A stretch of 64,000 bases of DNA from positions 310,001-374,000 of the forward strand of contig JAEILZ010000005.1 in the NCBI GenBank assembly GCA_018873225.1, written 5' to 3'. The notes under the pieces are model-generated. The model was not told the origin of the DNA and made no database searches. It saw only the letters and a list, made by a program, of their open reading frames with translations. The position numbers and the translations under genes were made by a program. This DNA comes from [Phialemoniopsis] sp. UDSM-2020 (lineage: Eukaryota > Ascomycota > Sordariomycetes > Thyridiales > Thyridiaceae). Positions 34,259 to 45,088 of this stretch are shown in pieces; the stretch's first letter is position 1; every line of letters begins with the position of its first letter.

Positions 34259-35212
34259 ATGAGTCGACCTCAGGCAGTCGAGGCGCCCCTGTCTCAGTCA
34301 GCGACCTTCCTCGTCCTGACCGCCACCGACCAGCCCGACGCGGCAAAGACCATCCGGTCCACCCTCGCCAGCGTCGCCGACCTGACAAAGAACGTCTCCA
34401 TCCGCGACCGCGCCGCCAGCCTCTCGTGCACCGTCGGCATCGGCAGCAGCCTCTGGGACAGGATCGTTCCCAACGGCCACGCGCGGCGCCCGGCCGAGCT
34501 GCACCCCTTCCCCGAGGTGCGCGGCCCCAAGCACACGGCCGTCTCGACGCCGGGCGACCTGCTCTTCCACATCCGCTCCGAGCGGCGTGACATGGCCTTT
34601 GAGTTCGAGCGGCAGCTCATGGCGCAGCTCGGCGGCGCCGTGCGCGTCGAGGACGAGACGGTCGGGTTCCGCTACTTTGACGTGCGCGACGTTCTAGGCT
34701 TCGTCGACGGCACGGCCAACCCGTCCGGCGCAGACGACGTCGCCGACGCGGTGCTGCTCACGGCGCGAGACGGCGATCCGGCCGGGGAAGGGGGCAGCTA
34801 CGTCGTGGTGCAAAAGTACCTGCACGACCTCGACGCGTGGTCGCGGCTCAAGACCGAGGCGCAGGAGGCCATCATCGGGCGCACCAAGCTGGACAACATG
34901 GAGCTCGACGACGCCGAGGGCCCGGAGCAAAAGTCGCACAAGACGCTCGCGACGATCGAGGACGAGGACGGCAACGAGCACGACATCCTGCGGGACAACA
35001 TGCCGTTTGGGTCGCCCGCGCAGGGAGAGTTCGGGACCTACTTCATCGGGTATAGCAAGAAGCTGTGGGTGACGGAGAAGATGATGGAGCGCATGTTCGT
35101 CGGGGATCCGCCGGGGAAGTATGATCGGATACTGGACTATTCTCGGCCTGTCACTGGGTCGACGTTCTTTGTGCCCTCGGCAACTTTACTTGAGAGCTTG
35201 GATGATGACTGA
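34259..35212 (+). CDS. DyP-type heme peroxidase, YfeX-like
   Basis: A single exon of 317 residues from the ATG at 34259. The dye-decolorizing peroxidase motif GFVDGTANP (GxxDG with the catalytic Asp) lies near residue 150, followed by GGSYVVVQKYLHDLDAW, IGRTK, the proximal heme His in QKSHKTLAT, and DNMPFG...GEFGTYFIGY with the distal Arg in ILRDNMPF. The C-terminus ends GSTFFVPSA, as in bacterial YfeX. The enzyme oxidises substrates with hydrogen peroxide using heme. No secretion signal is present, in contrast to secreted basidiomycete DyPs, so it is intracellular. An in-frame ATG 51 codons upstream (34106) gives an Arg/Ser/Thr/Leu-rich leader that looks like a mitochondrial presequence. Confidence 0.92.
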   Translation: MSRPQAVEAPLSQSATFLVLTATDQPDAAKTIRSTLASVADLTKNVSIRDRAASLSCTVGIGSSLWDRIVPNGHARRPAELHPFPEVRGPKHTAVSTPGDLLFHIRSERRDMAFEFERQLMAQLGGAVRVEDETVGFRYFDVRDVLGFVDGTANPSGADDVADAVLLTARDGDPAGEGGSYVVVQKYLHDLDAWSRLKTEAQEAIIGRTKLDNMELDDAEGPEQKSHKTLATIEDEDGNEHDILRDNMPFGSPAQGEFGTYFIGYSKKLWVTEKMMERMFVGDPPGKYDRILDYSRPVTGSTFFVPSATLLESLDDD

Positions 35213-35705
35213 AAGAATACTGTGCACTGCTATTGTCGTTGGGGACAACATTGCGAGATCTCGTTCGCCAATACCTAGCCTTCGTCAAAAATATTAACTC
35301 AAACTCATGGTTTTCAGTCTGGACGGGCACATCCAGAATGTATCTTCATTATTAGTAATCGGGAATTGCGCAGCGGGCAGGGGACAAAGTTCCCCGTGAA
35401 AGCCTTGACCATCGGCGAAGCAGGGTCTTTTTTGAGCAGGGGTTGTCTGACCTAAGAAGACAAGGGTGTTGATCCAGCCAACAAGGGTTTCGGTCCAAAG
35501 TCGATTTGTTCAGGGGTGAAACACCTCCCCGTGGTCTCTCTAGCCTCATCATTCAGGATCGGACATCTAATCGACTATTATGGGAGCGACTGAAGTGAAC
35601 AATGCTCGCAAATTGATCATTCGCTGTTCTCATTGGGATATCAAATCTCAAAAATGGCACAGCACCATCGTATTAGGTTCGAGTTCCGAAGTATAGACAC
35701 GCAGC
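35213..35705. other. convergent 3' intergenic region
   Basis: No gene seen. A GGTTCGAGTTCC at 35676 resembles a tRNA B box, but no cloverleaf can be folded around it. Confidence 0.45.
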
Positions 35706-37013
35706 TTACACAACCGGCTTTGGCTCCTCGTGAAACGATGTCCTGACCAGGTCCACCCGCTTTGAAATACCGCCCGCCTTCAACGAGTCCGAGAACTCTC
35801 CATCGCTATCCCGGTCTCTCTCGCTCCCTTTCGTCGAGTTGGAAGTGAAAATGTATTGCTCGTCGCTCGTCCTCGCAGGATTTGGCTTCGCCGGTCCGGA
35901 GACGGAGGTCGTCTGACCAGCTTGAGCCTGGCCACGCCACAGCCCCGGGGTGGAGTCGTGGCCCGAGAAGTGTGACAGGTTATAGCCTCTTCCTTGGCGC
36001 GGACCTTCCAGATAGTAAGACGAGCTATTCTTGGTCGAGCCGAAGAGGCGAGGGAACATGATACCCAGAGGCTTCTTGAGGACGGGGAGACACGCGCTAA
36101 TAATGCCGAGGTTCGCTTCGACGAGGGTCCAGATGCCGCGCGGGATGAAATTGTACGTAAGGTCGTCCTTGTTCTTGAGCGAGTTTTGCACAGATGTGAC
36201 TCGGATGATGGAGGCGATGGTGACACTGGACACAAAGGGCGAGGTCAGTTTACAAATGGGCACTATGGAAGTAGTTTCATGCAACTTACAAGCCACCGAG
36301 GCAAAAGATACCGACGAGTAGAATCTTGTCCCGTATGTTCAACTTCAAGCTCAAGATGGAAGGGATGGGCAAGGCCAAGACCATCACATCAGTAATGATG
36401 TTGCCAACGGCATAGGCAACCCAAAACACGTCCGAGTTGATGCATGTCGCCTTGGTATTCTTGTCCCACGCTCCCCGGATGGGGTTGCACTGCCCGATGG
36501 TCGCGCCCACGGTGGCAATGGTCCAGGCGGCGACGATGGAGAGCACCACAAATGCGGCGATGCGAAAGCTCTTGGTGACGAAGATGCGCAGACAGAAAAG
36601 AATGATTGCGACTTTGTTGAGGCCGACGGTGATCTTGTAGGGCGTCTGAGCAATGAAGAACTGCATCAATGTCTTGCTGAGAAGAGGCTTTGGAATGTCG
36701 CCCTTGTGCATGCCATAGCCGTTCGAGATGGCAAGGCACATCATTGTCGAGAGCACGACAGAGAAGGCCTGGGATATGTATGTTAGACCTATGAGATCCC
36801 GGCAGCTAACAATCAAATGTCGAAAACACTCACCAATGAGACGACAATGACCACATCATCCCAGCCAAGTTTGCCCAGCATCCAGATGCGTGTCGCGCAG
36901 CGGGCGATCACGAACAGGCCTGAGAGGATGATCATTACCACAGCGGCAATGGCCATCTGCCAGCCCTGGTCGTCGATCCCGTCGTGGGGAAAGCCCATGC
37001 CATAGGGCCCCAT
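35706..37013 (-). CDS. PTH11-like/SAT4 rhodopsin-fold integral membrane protein
   Basis: Three exons, 37013-36834, 36768-36290 and 36225-35706, give 392 residues. Seven hydrophobic spans are visible. They include the family landmarks RIWMLGKLGWDDVVIVVS after TM1, CLRIF..KSFRIAAFVVLSIVAAW, CNPIRGAWD in the outer loop, CINSDVFWVAYAVGNIITDVMVLALPIP, and IFCLGGFVTIASIIRV. The C-terminal 150 residues are Ser/Gly-rich and cytoplasmic. No CFEM cysteine domain precedes the spans. Family members are thought to act as G-protein-coupled or related surface sensors, PTH11 of the rice blast fungus being the best known. The ligand is unknown. Confidence 0.88.
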
Positions 37014-38734
37014 CCTGTCAGAAATGTGCTCCGTGTGCTCGCTGGGAAGGATGAGGAGGAAGAGAGGAAGAAGGAATCAGCCAAGTCCCGCTCGAGGCCC
37101 CATCTGTATATGAGTGATCACAAAGTTTGACATCTACGGTATGCATTGTGCGCCACGGGGGCTCCGTCCGTGGCCAGATGCGTGGAGACAAAGGGATTTT
37201 CGCGGAATGTCTTCCACGGCCAACTACCAACACCGACAGGTAGATACCCCGAAATCTTGCCCAGGCCGTTTTGGGAACCACAAGAAACCAGCCCCAGCTC
37301 CCCATACGACATAACTAACCTCTAATGAGCCCTCAACGGTGGAGCTTTTGGGAACAAGGATCGATGGCATGCAGCTCAAGGGGTTGGTACCAGGGCTGAT
37401 CTTCGGTGGTGGTTTCTAGATAGGGAGTAGGGCGTGCAGGAGGATGGAGAATGCCGAGAGTCGGTAAAGCTGAACTAGACGACGAAAAGGGGTCGTCCTT
37501 TGCTCATCCAAAGTGTCTACTCGCATAATTACTTTCATGCTACTATTCTTTACCTCAAGATCGAGACAAGGAATTATTTCGTAAAGCAGACTTTGTTCTT
37601 TTCTCACCATTGCGGTCCTCTCACATACCAGCCCGGCAGTTGGTGCTACCACATGCGTCTCGAAGAATGATCCCCCTTTCACGCAAGCATAAAAGGTTAA
37701 ATAAACACCCGATCTACACAAGGACAGAATCCACCGTTTGCGCGATTTTACTCCATATGGCCCACTCAAGCCCCTTGCACATTACGACTACCGAAGCTGT
37801 TAGTTCTGCCGCCAAGGAAGAGGGACCTGGCTAGTTTTCTTTAGGTCTTCAGCTTGTCGTCTCATTATGCGACAGTCCGACATGTCAGGCGATGCGAGCA
37901 TGCATCCAGGCCATTTGTTTTGCATCAGAAGTGGCAAGCTCCGGCACGAGTGCTTGCAGATTTCATTCTAGACGTATGTACGTACTTCGTTCTGATGCAT
38001 ACAACTACCCTTGTGACCCTGAAAGCCAAGGTAGTAGCACTGGGGCAGGTTATCTCACTTGGGGCTGGAGTTCGTCGATATCGCAGTGGAAGCACACTCT
38101 GGCTGGAGCCGAGACTCCGCGCTTGCAGCAGCTCATCTCTCCTGCAAGGTACTGGAGATCAAAACCCTTGCTCTTGCGTACTTCGGATGTCAATCTTGCA
38201 TTCCGAATCAAGTTCCTGAGACTCGGGTACGTTTACTTTGAAAGCCTGTGCCAAGCTTTTCTTCCACGTGGACCTTCACCCCTACTTTCATCATGAGTGA
38301 CCCTTGATTCTATTCCCAGTCACATTCGAATGATATGAACGAGAGGAAGGTCATTCATGGCTAGGCTCGCCGTCCTGCCCCGCCAACACTCAAACTAAGA
38401 AGCACAAAGTTGCAATCGCTAATAAGTTCAACGGCACTAATTCCAACATCGTTTCCATTCACTAGTGCATGAAGGCTGAGCTCCCGTAATCTTCCCCGTC
38501 GCTAGCCAAGCTTCCGCATTCGTTAGTTGGCCGAAACGGGCGCCCGGGAAGCGTGGCCTCCATCATCCTCTGGGGCTCCACCAGCGTAGCATTGCAGCGT
38601 CGGATCCGTTCCGTGATTGGCGTCTTAAATACTGGTACTGGTAAGCCTCTGCAGCTCTGTTGACATTGCCCTTTTTCCCCATCCACATACGCCTGTGTGT
38701 TGGTTGCATTGCATCATCGCCGCCGTCCCTCACC
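37014..38734. other. 1.7-kb divergent intergenic region
   Basis: Promoters of the receptor and esterase genes; no supported coding region. Open frames between 37.8 and 38.3 kb lack any family resemblance. Confidence 0.45.
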
Positions 38735-40410
38735 ATGTTTTCGACACTGGTGTTCGGAGCTCTCGCTCTGTGCTCGACCTTTGCTACTGCCTCTCCCTGC
38801 AGTGCTTGCAAGTCGGCGGCGGCAAAGTACCTGACGGTCGACTCGTCCAATGGGCCGATCACCGGTCACTTTGCGACCAACACCTCGTGTGTCGTCGAGT
38901 ACCTCGGCATCCCGTATGCGAAGCCCCCGGTCGGCGACCTCCGGTTCGCGCCGCCGGAACGGTTTGTCGCTACGGAGCCGTATGAAGCCGCCGCATTCGG
39001 CAACGACTGCCCTTTGACGGCGTCGAAGCCAGTCGACTACCCGGGCTTCACCCCGCAAGCGCAGAGGGTCATCAATTACTTTGCTTCTGCAGCCGGTACC
39101 CCCCAGAGCGAGGACTGCTTGACCCTGAACATCTGGTCCAGGCCTACGTCCAACTCCGACGCGGCGAACAAGCCGGTTCTCGTCTTTTTCTACGGCGGAC
39201 GTGAGTCCCCAGCAGCCACTGATGCCGTGAAGCTGTGCCGATTGCTGACATGTCTCCAGGTTTCACCATCGGCAACACCAACAGCCCCATGTACAATGGC
39301 AAGTACTTCGCCCAAGCTGAGGACATCGTCGTCGTCACCGTCAACTACCGCCTCAACGTCTTTGGCTTCCCCGGCGCTCCCAGCCAGCCCCAGAACCTAG
39401 GCCTGCGCGACCAGCGCGCCGCCGTCGAGTGGGTGCGCGACAACATCTGGCGCTTCGGCGGCAACCCGTCCAAGATCACCATCTCGGGCCAGTCCTCCGG
39501 CGGCGTCGGCGTCGACTACTGGGCCTACGCGTACAAGAGCGACCCCATCGCCCGCGGCCTCATCGCCCACTCGGGCAACGCCTTCAGCTTCCCGCAAAAC
39601 ACAAAGGCCGTGCAGGAGGCCAACTGGAACACCGTCGTGTCGACCGCCGGCTGCGCCGACGCCGCCGACCAGATGGCCTGCATGCGCCAGGTCGACTGGA
39701 AGGTCCTCGAGGCGGCCGCCGCCGCCATCAAGCCCGCCAAGAGCACGAGCGTCCTGCGCTCCATCCCGCCCTTCTGGCCCAAGGCCGACGAGGAGACCGT
39801 CTTCTCCGACTACGTGAGCCTGACGGCCAGCGGCGACTTCGCCAAGCTGCCCGTCCTCATGGGCAACTGCGACAACGAGAACGGCTACTACCAGATCCCG
39901 GCCTACGCCCAGGGCGTCGTGCCCACCGCCGACCAGGTCAAGTCCTTCCTGCTCGAGTCCTTCACCTGCCCCGTCGCCTACCAGGCCGCGGCCCGCCGCA
40001 ACCAGAGCGTCCCCGCCTACGTCTACCGCTACTTTGGCGACTGGGAGAACACCCGCCTGTACCCGACCTCGGGCGCCTACCACGGCGTCGACCTGCACAT
40101 GATCTTTGGCGCCTCTGCCGACACCAGCGGCCTGCCCACCAGCGCCGACCAGCGCGAGCTAACCAAGCTGATGCAGAAGGCGTGGTTCACCTTCACCGAC
40201 GACCCGGCCAGCGGCCTCGCCAACATGGGCTGGCCCAAGTTCGACCCCAGCGGCAAGACCCTCATCGAGCTTGGCCTGAACAACTCGCCCAAGCCGACGT
40301 TCACCAGCCCGTCTGACTTTGACGCACTGTGCCCGAACGTCGTCATGGGTGCCCTGGCTAACATTGTCACTACGGCGGCTGCGGTAGTTTCGGACTTGAC
40401 CGGTATCTAG
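38735..40410 (+). CDS. secreted type-B carboxylesterase/lipase
   Basis: Two exons, 38735-39200 and 39260-40410, give 538 residues. The signal peptide ends TFATAS. The fold landmarks are in order: CVVEYLGIPYAKPPVGDLRF, the SEDCLTLNIW segment, the oxyanion-hole YGGRF (restored by splicing), and the nucleophile elbow GQSSGGVG. A DNENGYY stretch may supply the acid, and YHGVDLHMIFG holds the catalytic His. The elbow has Gln where most family members have Glu (GESAGG), which does not affect the Ser itself. Secreted members hydrolyse lipids, plant-cell-wall esters or xenobiotic esters. A hydrophobic last 15 residues (ANIVTTAAAVVSD) might hint at membrane association, but this is weak. Confidence 0.9.
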
Positions 40411-40735
40411 GTGATTTGGAAACCAATACGTATATACTTGTTAATAATAATCAAAACACTCTTTAGATCTATGTTGAAGGTTTCGGCCATGTAACAACCT
40501 CCTTTTATTTTGTTCATCAAGGATACTTGGGCAGTGGATGTCACTTGTAGTCACCAGTATATACCCATAGAGCCATAGCATAAGACACACGTTGCCATCC
40601 TCATTGTTTGTTCAACTTCCCTGCCGTTGGAAAGAAGACCAAGATACTGACTGGTTGACAACGTTCGCAGGCCTTGGCGGATTTCCGCGCAGAAACCGCT
40701 CGCTACCTGAGCAAATGTCTCTCGCGTAGGTTCTC
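40411..40735. other. intergenic, no gene seen
   Basis: 3' flank of the esterase gene leading into a transporter remnant; two stop codons interrupt the frame that would extend the remnant. Confidence 0.4.
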
Positions 40736-41044
40736 CCGAGGCCGCATTGCCTGATGAATAGCCTTCTTCCTTCAAGGAAAGCTTTGCGCAGACATGACGG
40801 CCAGGCACAGTCACTCGCGGTCTTCACAGCTTGGACTGAAGGGTTTGTCTGGACGGTCGTGCTTCCCTACGTGATAGACCCGACGGCAGCGAATCGAGGA
40901 GCGAAGACTGGGTTCATGTATGGTGGCTTTGGAATTCTCATTTTCCTCTTTGTGTTCTTCTGTACCGCACAGTACAGAGACAGGTCGTTGGAGGAGCTCG
41001 ATGAGACCCTGAAGAGAGTTGCTCGCCTTGTCTCTTCTGAGTGA
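40736..41044 (+). pseudogene. C-terminal remnant of an MFS sugar transporter
   Basis: An open stretch encodes only the last two membrane spans of a hexose-transporter-like protein. LPSRKALRRHDGQAQSLAV corresponds to the R-rich loop before TM11. Then come FVWTVVLPYVIDPTAANRGAKTGFMYGGFGIL and the RSLEELDE tail, a variant of the family's GRTLEELD motif. Nothing upstream encodes the other ten spans, and in-frame stops precede it. This is a decayed fragment, not a functional carrier. Confidence 0.7.
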
Positions 41045-41254
41045 CAGGTGACAGTAGTTGCCTGTTTCGCCACTTGCCCATTCATTATGTAGACTGTATC
41101 AGCGTTGATGTGAGTGAGACACTCTAGATACTGGAGAGTGTATATATCAACTACAGGTCATTCCTAGATCGCCACTACTCTCCCGGCGATCCTTCCGTTG
41201 TCCCCATCTTCGCTGCCGCACCTCTATTTGCCAACCCAAATCCCCCCCCTCTCT

Positions 41255-41991
41255 TCAAGCCTTGGTCGGGATCTCAGTGCAATCTTCAGGGCAGCATCTC
41301 TTGGGATGACCCTTATCGCCGTTGCCCTTGAGATTGCAGCAGTTGCAGATCTCGGGGCTCCATACCGCATTCTTGAACTCGTCCTTGCGGGGGAATTCAC
41401 CTTCCCACTTGCCCCCCTTATCGTGGATGCCGGCAGGGCACTTCTCAGTGGGCCCCATAAGCTCCATATGCCCCTTGACCCTCGTGTACGACGGCCAGAC
41501 TAGATAGGAGCAGGACCAGTGGCCCCCCTTGGGGCACGTGGCTGCCGAGCCCTCGATCACGCCGGTCGAGACCGACTGCGATACGCTGGCGGAGAGGCCG
41601 GCCGACATACCAATGATCTTCTCGAATGCGAGACCGATGTCTCCCCCAACCGTCCAGGACGAAGTGAAGGTGTAAGACTGCGAGAGGCTGATGGCTGTGC
41701 GGGCACACAAGAACAGAACAAGTTAGCCACTACATGAACACAGATGCTGGCCAAAGGAAACAGGAGTCGGTGGGGGGAGGGGTGGAGCATACTATCACCG
41801 CTCGGTACCGAGACACCGACCTGCTTTGGCTTGCCGGTGAAGTGCTCTTCACTATCGATGACGGGACAATACATCTTGGGCGCAGGCTGCGCGCACCCGG
41901 TGCACTGGCGGTCTTCGAGGACCTCATGGGGTGCGGCGAGCACGACGATCGCCGCAAAAGGTGCAGAGATGAGAATATTGGCAAGATACAT
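41255..41991 (-). CDS. secreted cysteine-rich protein, family not recognised
   Basis: Two exons, 41991-41793 and 41694-41255, give 212 residues. The signal peptide (LISAPFAAIVVLAAP) is followed by HEVLEDRQ, a likely short pro-segment, and a mature chain with 12 cysteines. They include a C-terminal cluster (CNCC, then RCC..DC). The middle is Ser/Gly-rich and probably beta-stranded (WTVGGDIGLAFEKIIGMSAGLSASVSQS). The size, secretion signal and even cysteine number suggest a disulfide-stabilised extracellular protein. Such proteins include effectors, antimicrobial proteins and wall-bound factors. I make no functional assignment. It is convergent with the transporter remnant. Confidence 0.72.
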
Positions 41992-43779
41992 AGTGAACGC
42001 GAGTGTATGTGTTGCGGAAGGCCGAGATGGGGAAAATGGTCGTGATGTCTGGCTGAGATGTAAGATCAGGGCTGTCGTTGGGTGGTCATGCTGGCTTGGT
42101 CGGTGGAAAACATGGCACTTTATATAGTTTATTCCGTTCCTCGAAGACCCTGCGTTCCGTCGAGAATGCACTCTCCAAAGTGTCTTGATGGCGACCCCGA
42201 GGCCCTGCGCCGCGACCTCATGTCTTTTCCAGGCAAGGCCGTGATGGGGGCGGCGATCTACATTTGATGGCGGAGAACAGCCCCGTTTGCAGATGCTCAG
42301 CTGTTACGTAAGGTAAGGGTTTCGGCAGACAAGGGTTTGATAAGGCCTGATCTACTCCCGACCCGTTTCAAGTAATAGCTCTCCTTTATTTTCTTGGCCG
42401 TTGGTTCATCATTTCTGTAAACCTTACCGACACTGTTGACCCGGCCCACAATGTGGACTGCAATACCGAGCGCCAGCAGCGTAGATGCCCGTGGGGTAGG
42501 AAGTAAGCATAAGCACAGGGTTTGTTTTTATCTTCTCCAGACTGGACTTAAAAGGACCCTTGGGCCATCCCTGTTCAGCTCCAGCCAGAGTCCCGGGCGG
42601 TTCGATGTTGCAAGTCCACCGCAACCTTTGATTGATCGTGCGACTTGGTAACTAGACTGCAAGCACTCGGAGACTCGGTGATTTGAAGACTGGTCGGTCA
42701 AGCTATATGAGCTAGATTTTGGCTCGGTCGGTCATACCTTAGAACGGCACTGTCCGTTTGAGTTGGCAAGCGTTGGAATCGGCTCTCGCACGTCAATATG
42801 ATACCCACAACCCTCGTCTTTCAACGTCAGTGACACAAGCCTGGCACGCCTGGGCGGTGACGAACTATGCTTGGGCCCCGACGATAGCTGGGCAATTTTG
42901 GGGGCCAAAGACCAGGGTTGCATCAAAAATAGCCCTTTGGTTAGTGACAAGGGTATATATTCAAGTCCTTTAAAAGGACTATGCATCTGATTTACATCAA
43001 ACCAGGGTCCTAGATATGTAGGGTCCTATGCTGACTGACGCAAGGCTCTCCCCAGCCTGCACAAGTGGGCGTTTGCATGCCTTTCGAGCCCAACTAGGGT
43101 ACACTGGTTTGGAATTCCCCACGTTAGTTTGCCCCGTACATACACTACTGATGAGTTGCAATGGTCAAGGGACGACACCGCCTTCCTACTCCAGGGCACA
43201 GGGCGGGGCTGAGGAGTAGCATCACTGTCAGGGTCAAGCAGCGAAGAAATCAAGACTAAAGCCCGGGTGGTATCGAGGGCGGCCAGAGAACACTCGCCGC
43301 TTGCACATAGACACAGCCGAGTTTGCGATGACCGACCTTCCTATAAGGGTATTTGGATCACCAGCCGACAGAGGTATAGCGATTACTTCCGCACCGCTTT
43401 AGAGGAGCCCTCTGCGCTGATAGGCCAAGCCGTGGGGCGCTGGGTGGGCTTTGTCGAACATACGAGACGCGGTTGGAGGCGACGAGCGATATCTAAGTAC
43501 TATTAGACAGTTGATAGGGAATGGCGAGCGTGCCCGTCGTCTCGCCAGAAAGGACTTCATATCAATTTACGGAATTGTTTTGGCAAGTCACATCCACTTT
43601 TCCGGCGTTCCATCAATCACCCAGATCACCCTGCTGCCTTCGCCTCACCCGAAATGGCTCCTCTTATCTCCTTGCTGGAAGCGTAGGTGGGGATTCTTAG
43701 GGCGAACTTCTATTGTAAATACCATGCAGATATATGCCACTGAGACGAATATGGCAAGCTGCCAGGGGCTTTATTCGCG
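41992..43779. other. 1.8-kb gene-poor stretch
   Basis: Promoter of the cysteine-rich gene and anonymous sequence; no supported gene or element found. Confidence 0.45.
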
Positions 43780-44256
43780 TCAGCTCTGCATGTACCGGCT
43801 GATTAATGACGGCACGGCTTTCAGATGAAAGACAACGTTGTCTGCCTTTTCCGTACCCGCGACAAGGACACGCATCGGCGACTCTCCATACCCACCATTG
43901 CGACCAGAGAAATCGGCCCCCGCCATGCTCAGCGTCAACTCGAGAGAGGTTATGGCCGATAAAGCAGCCACTGACAGACGGCTGACTGGTTGCAGAATGC
44001 GGTGGTACACTGCCGAGAACACATTGGTGGAGTAGAATATCTTGAACACGTCGGCATAGATGGCTTTGCAGACCAGCATCAGCGCCAGGGAGGGGCGCAA
44101 ATCTTGCCTTTCTGTCGACCGCATCCGTTTCTGAAGATTCGCCCGACCTTGTTTATCCAAAGGTACTTCCGAGTGTGACGGAAGGCCTGCAAAGACATAG
44201 ATGCGGCTTCTGATGGGGAAGGGCAGTGCTTGGAGGCAATCGTGCCTCAGCGACAT
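43780..44256 (-). pseudogene. truncated fungal F-box-like/2EXR-type gene
   Basis: Encodes 158 residues. The N-terminus (CLQALPFPIRSRIYVFAGL) and the middle (LALMLVCKAIYADVFKIFYSTNVF, then HRILQPVSRLSVAALSAITSLELTL) match the first third of a common ascomycete family. Its members start with an LPxEIRxxIY-type element and run 350-600 residues. After the SLELTL position the similarity stops and the frame ends about 50 codons later, with no continuation found nearby. It is best read as a truncated copy, although a short functional gene cannot be excluded. Confidence 0.45.
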
Positions 44257-45088
44257 TTTCAAAGAATTTGTTGAACAGATGCTGTGTCAATCAAGATATA
44301 TAGTACTATCGTCAAGAAACATCAAAAAGCGCTCGATTTGCTGTCGAAAAGTTTTTGTACTTCTTCGCTTCCTGTTTCATGCCCGGCCGTTGGTTGTTAT
44401 TCATAACCCTGCAAGAACAGGCAGCAGCTGGGTGCCAAGACGGATTAACTCGATAATCACCCAATCGTATTTCGTCTTAACATTCAACGTTGTGACTTAT
44501 ACGAAACATTTACTGGGAGTTCCTAGTGTCACGATAATTGACATGTTCACCGAGTTGTCTTTAGCACCGGTAAGGGCTGCAAATGGTTCAATGTAAAGAG
44601 AAAATATAGAAGTCTGGTTCAGAAAGTCCACTGCACCTTGCGAACCCGTTGAGACGAGCTTGCTACATGTGACTCGATCTTGTTAACCACATTCTCGTTG
44701 TGCAACCCAAACCTCGCGTAGTTGTTGGCTGCGGCGGCCGAGTGGCCAAGCAAATTCAGGGCGATGAACGCCGTGCAGTAGCGGGCCCCAGATGGCAGAG
44801 ACGTGCAGCGTGTCCGTTCATAGGCTCGCGTATGTACTCATGCATGGAAGGTGGAAGAATCTGATCTGACAAGGCTGCCAATCATGGATGCAATTCAGTC
44901 ATGATCCCCAGCAAGTCACGAAAACATAATCGACTACGTGTTTGCTTATTAAATGCAACTACGGCCCATGATACCGACGCCCTTTCTTCTAGTTTATATC
45001 CTCGCCAATTCTTTTGAATTAACACACCAGCTCTTCAGGCGCCTTCTTACGGTCAGAACCGAGTGCAACAGGCTTGGTGCTTGTCATA
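44257..45088. other. intergenic, no gene seen
   Basis: Divergent region; no coding sequence supported. Confidence 0.45.

Noticed and set aside
35676..35687. tRNA B-box-like GGTTCGAGTTCC
   Set aside because: T-arm stem does not pair and no acceptor or anticodon arms can be drawn around it.
39397..40098. 233-codon reverse frame opposite the carboxylesterase
   Set aside because: Shadow of the G/C-ending codons of the esterase; Gly/Ala/Val-rich without structure.
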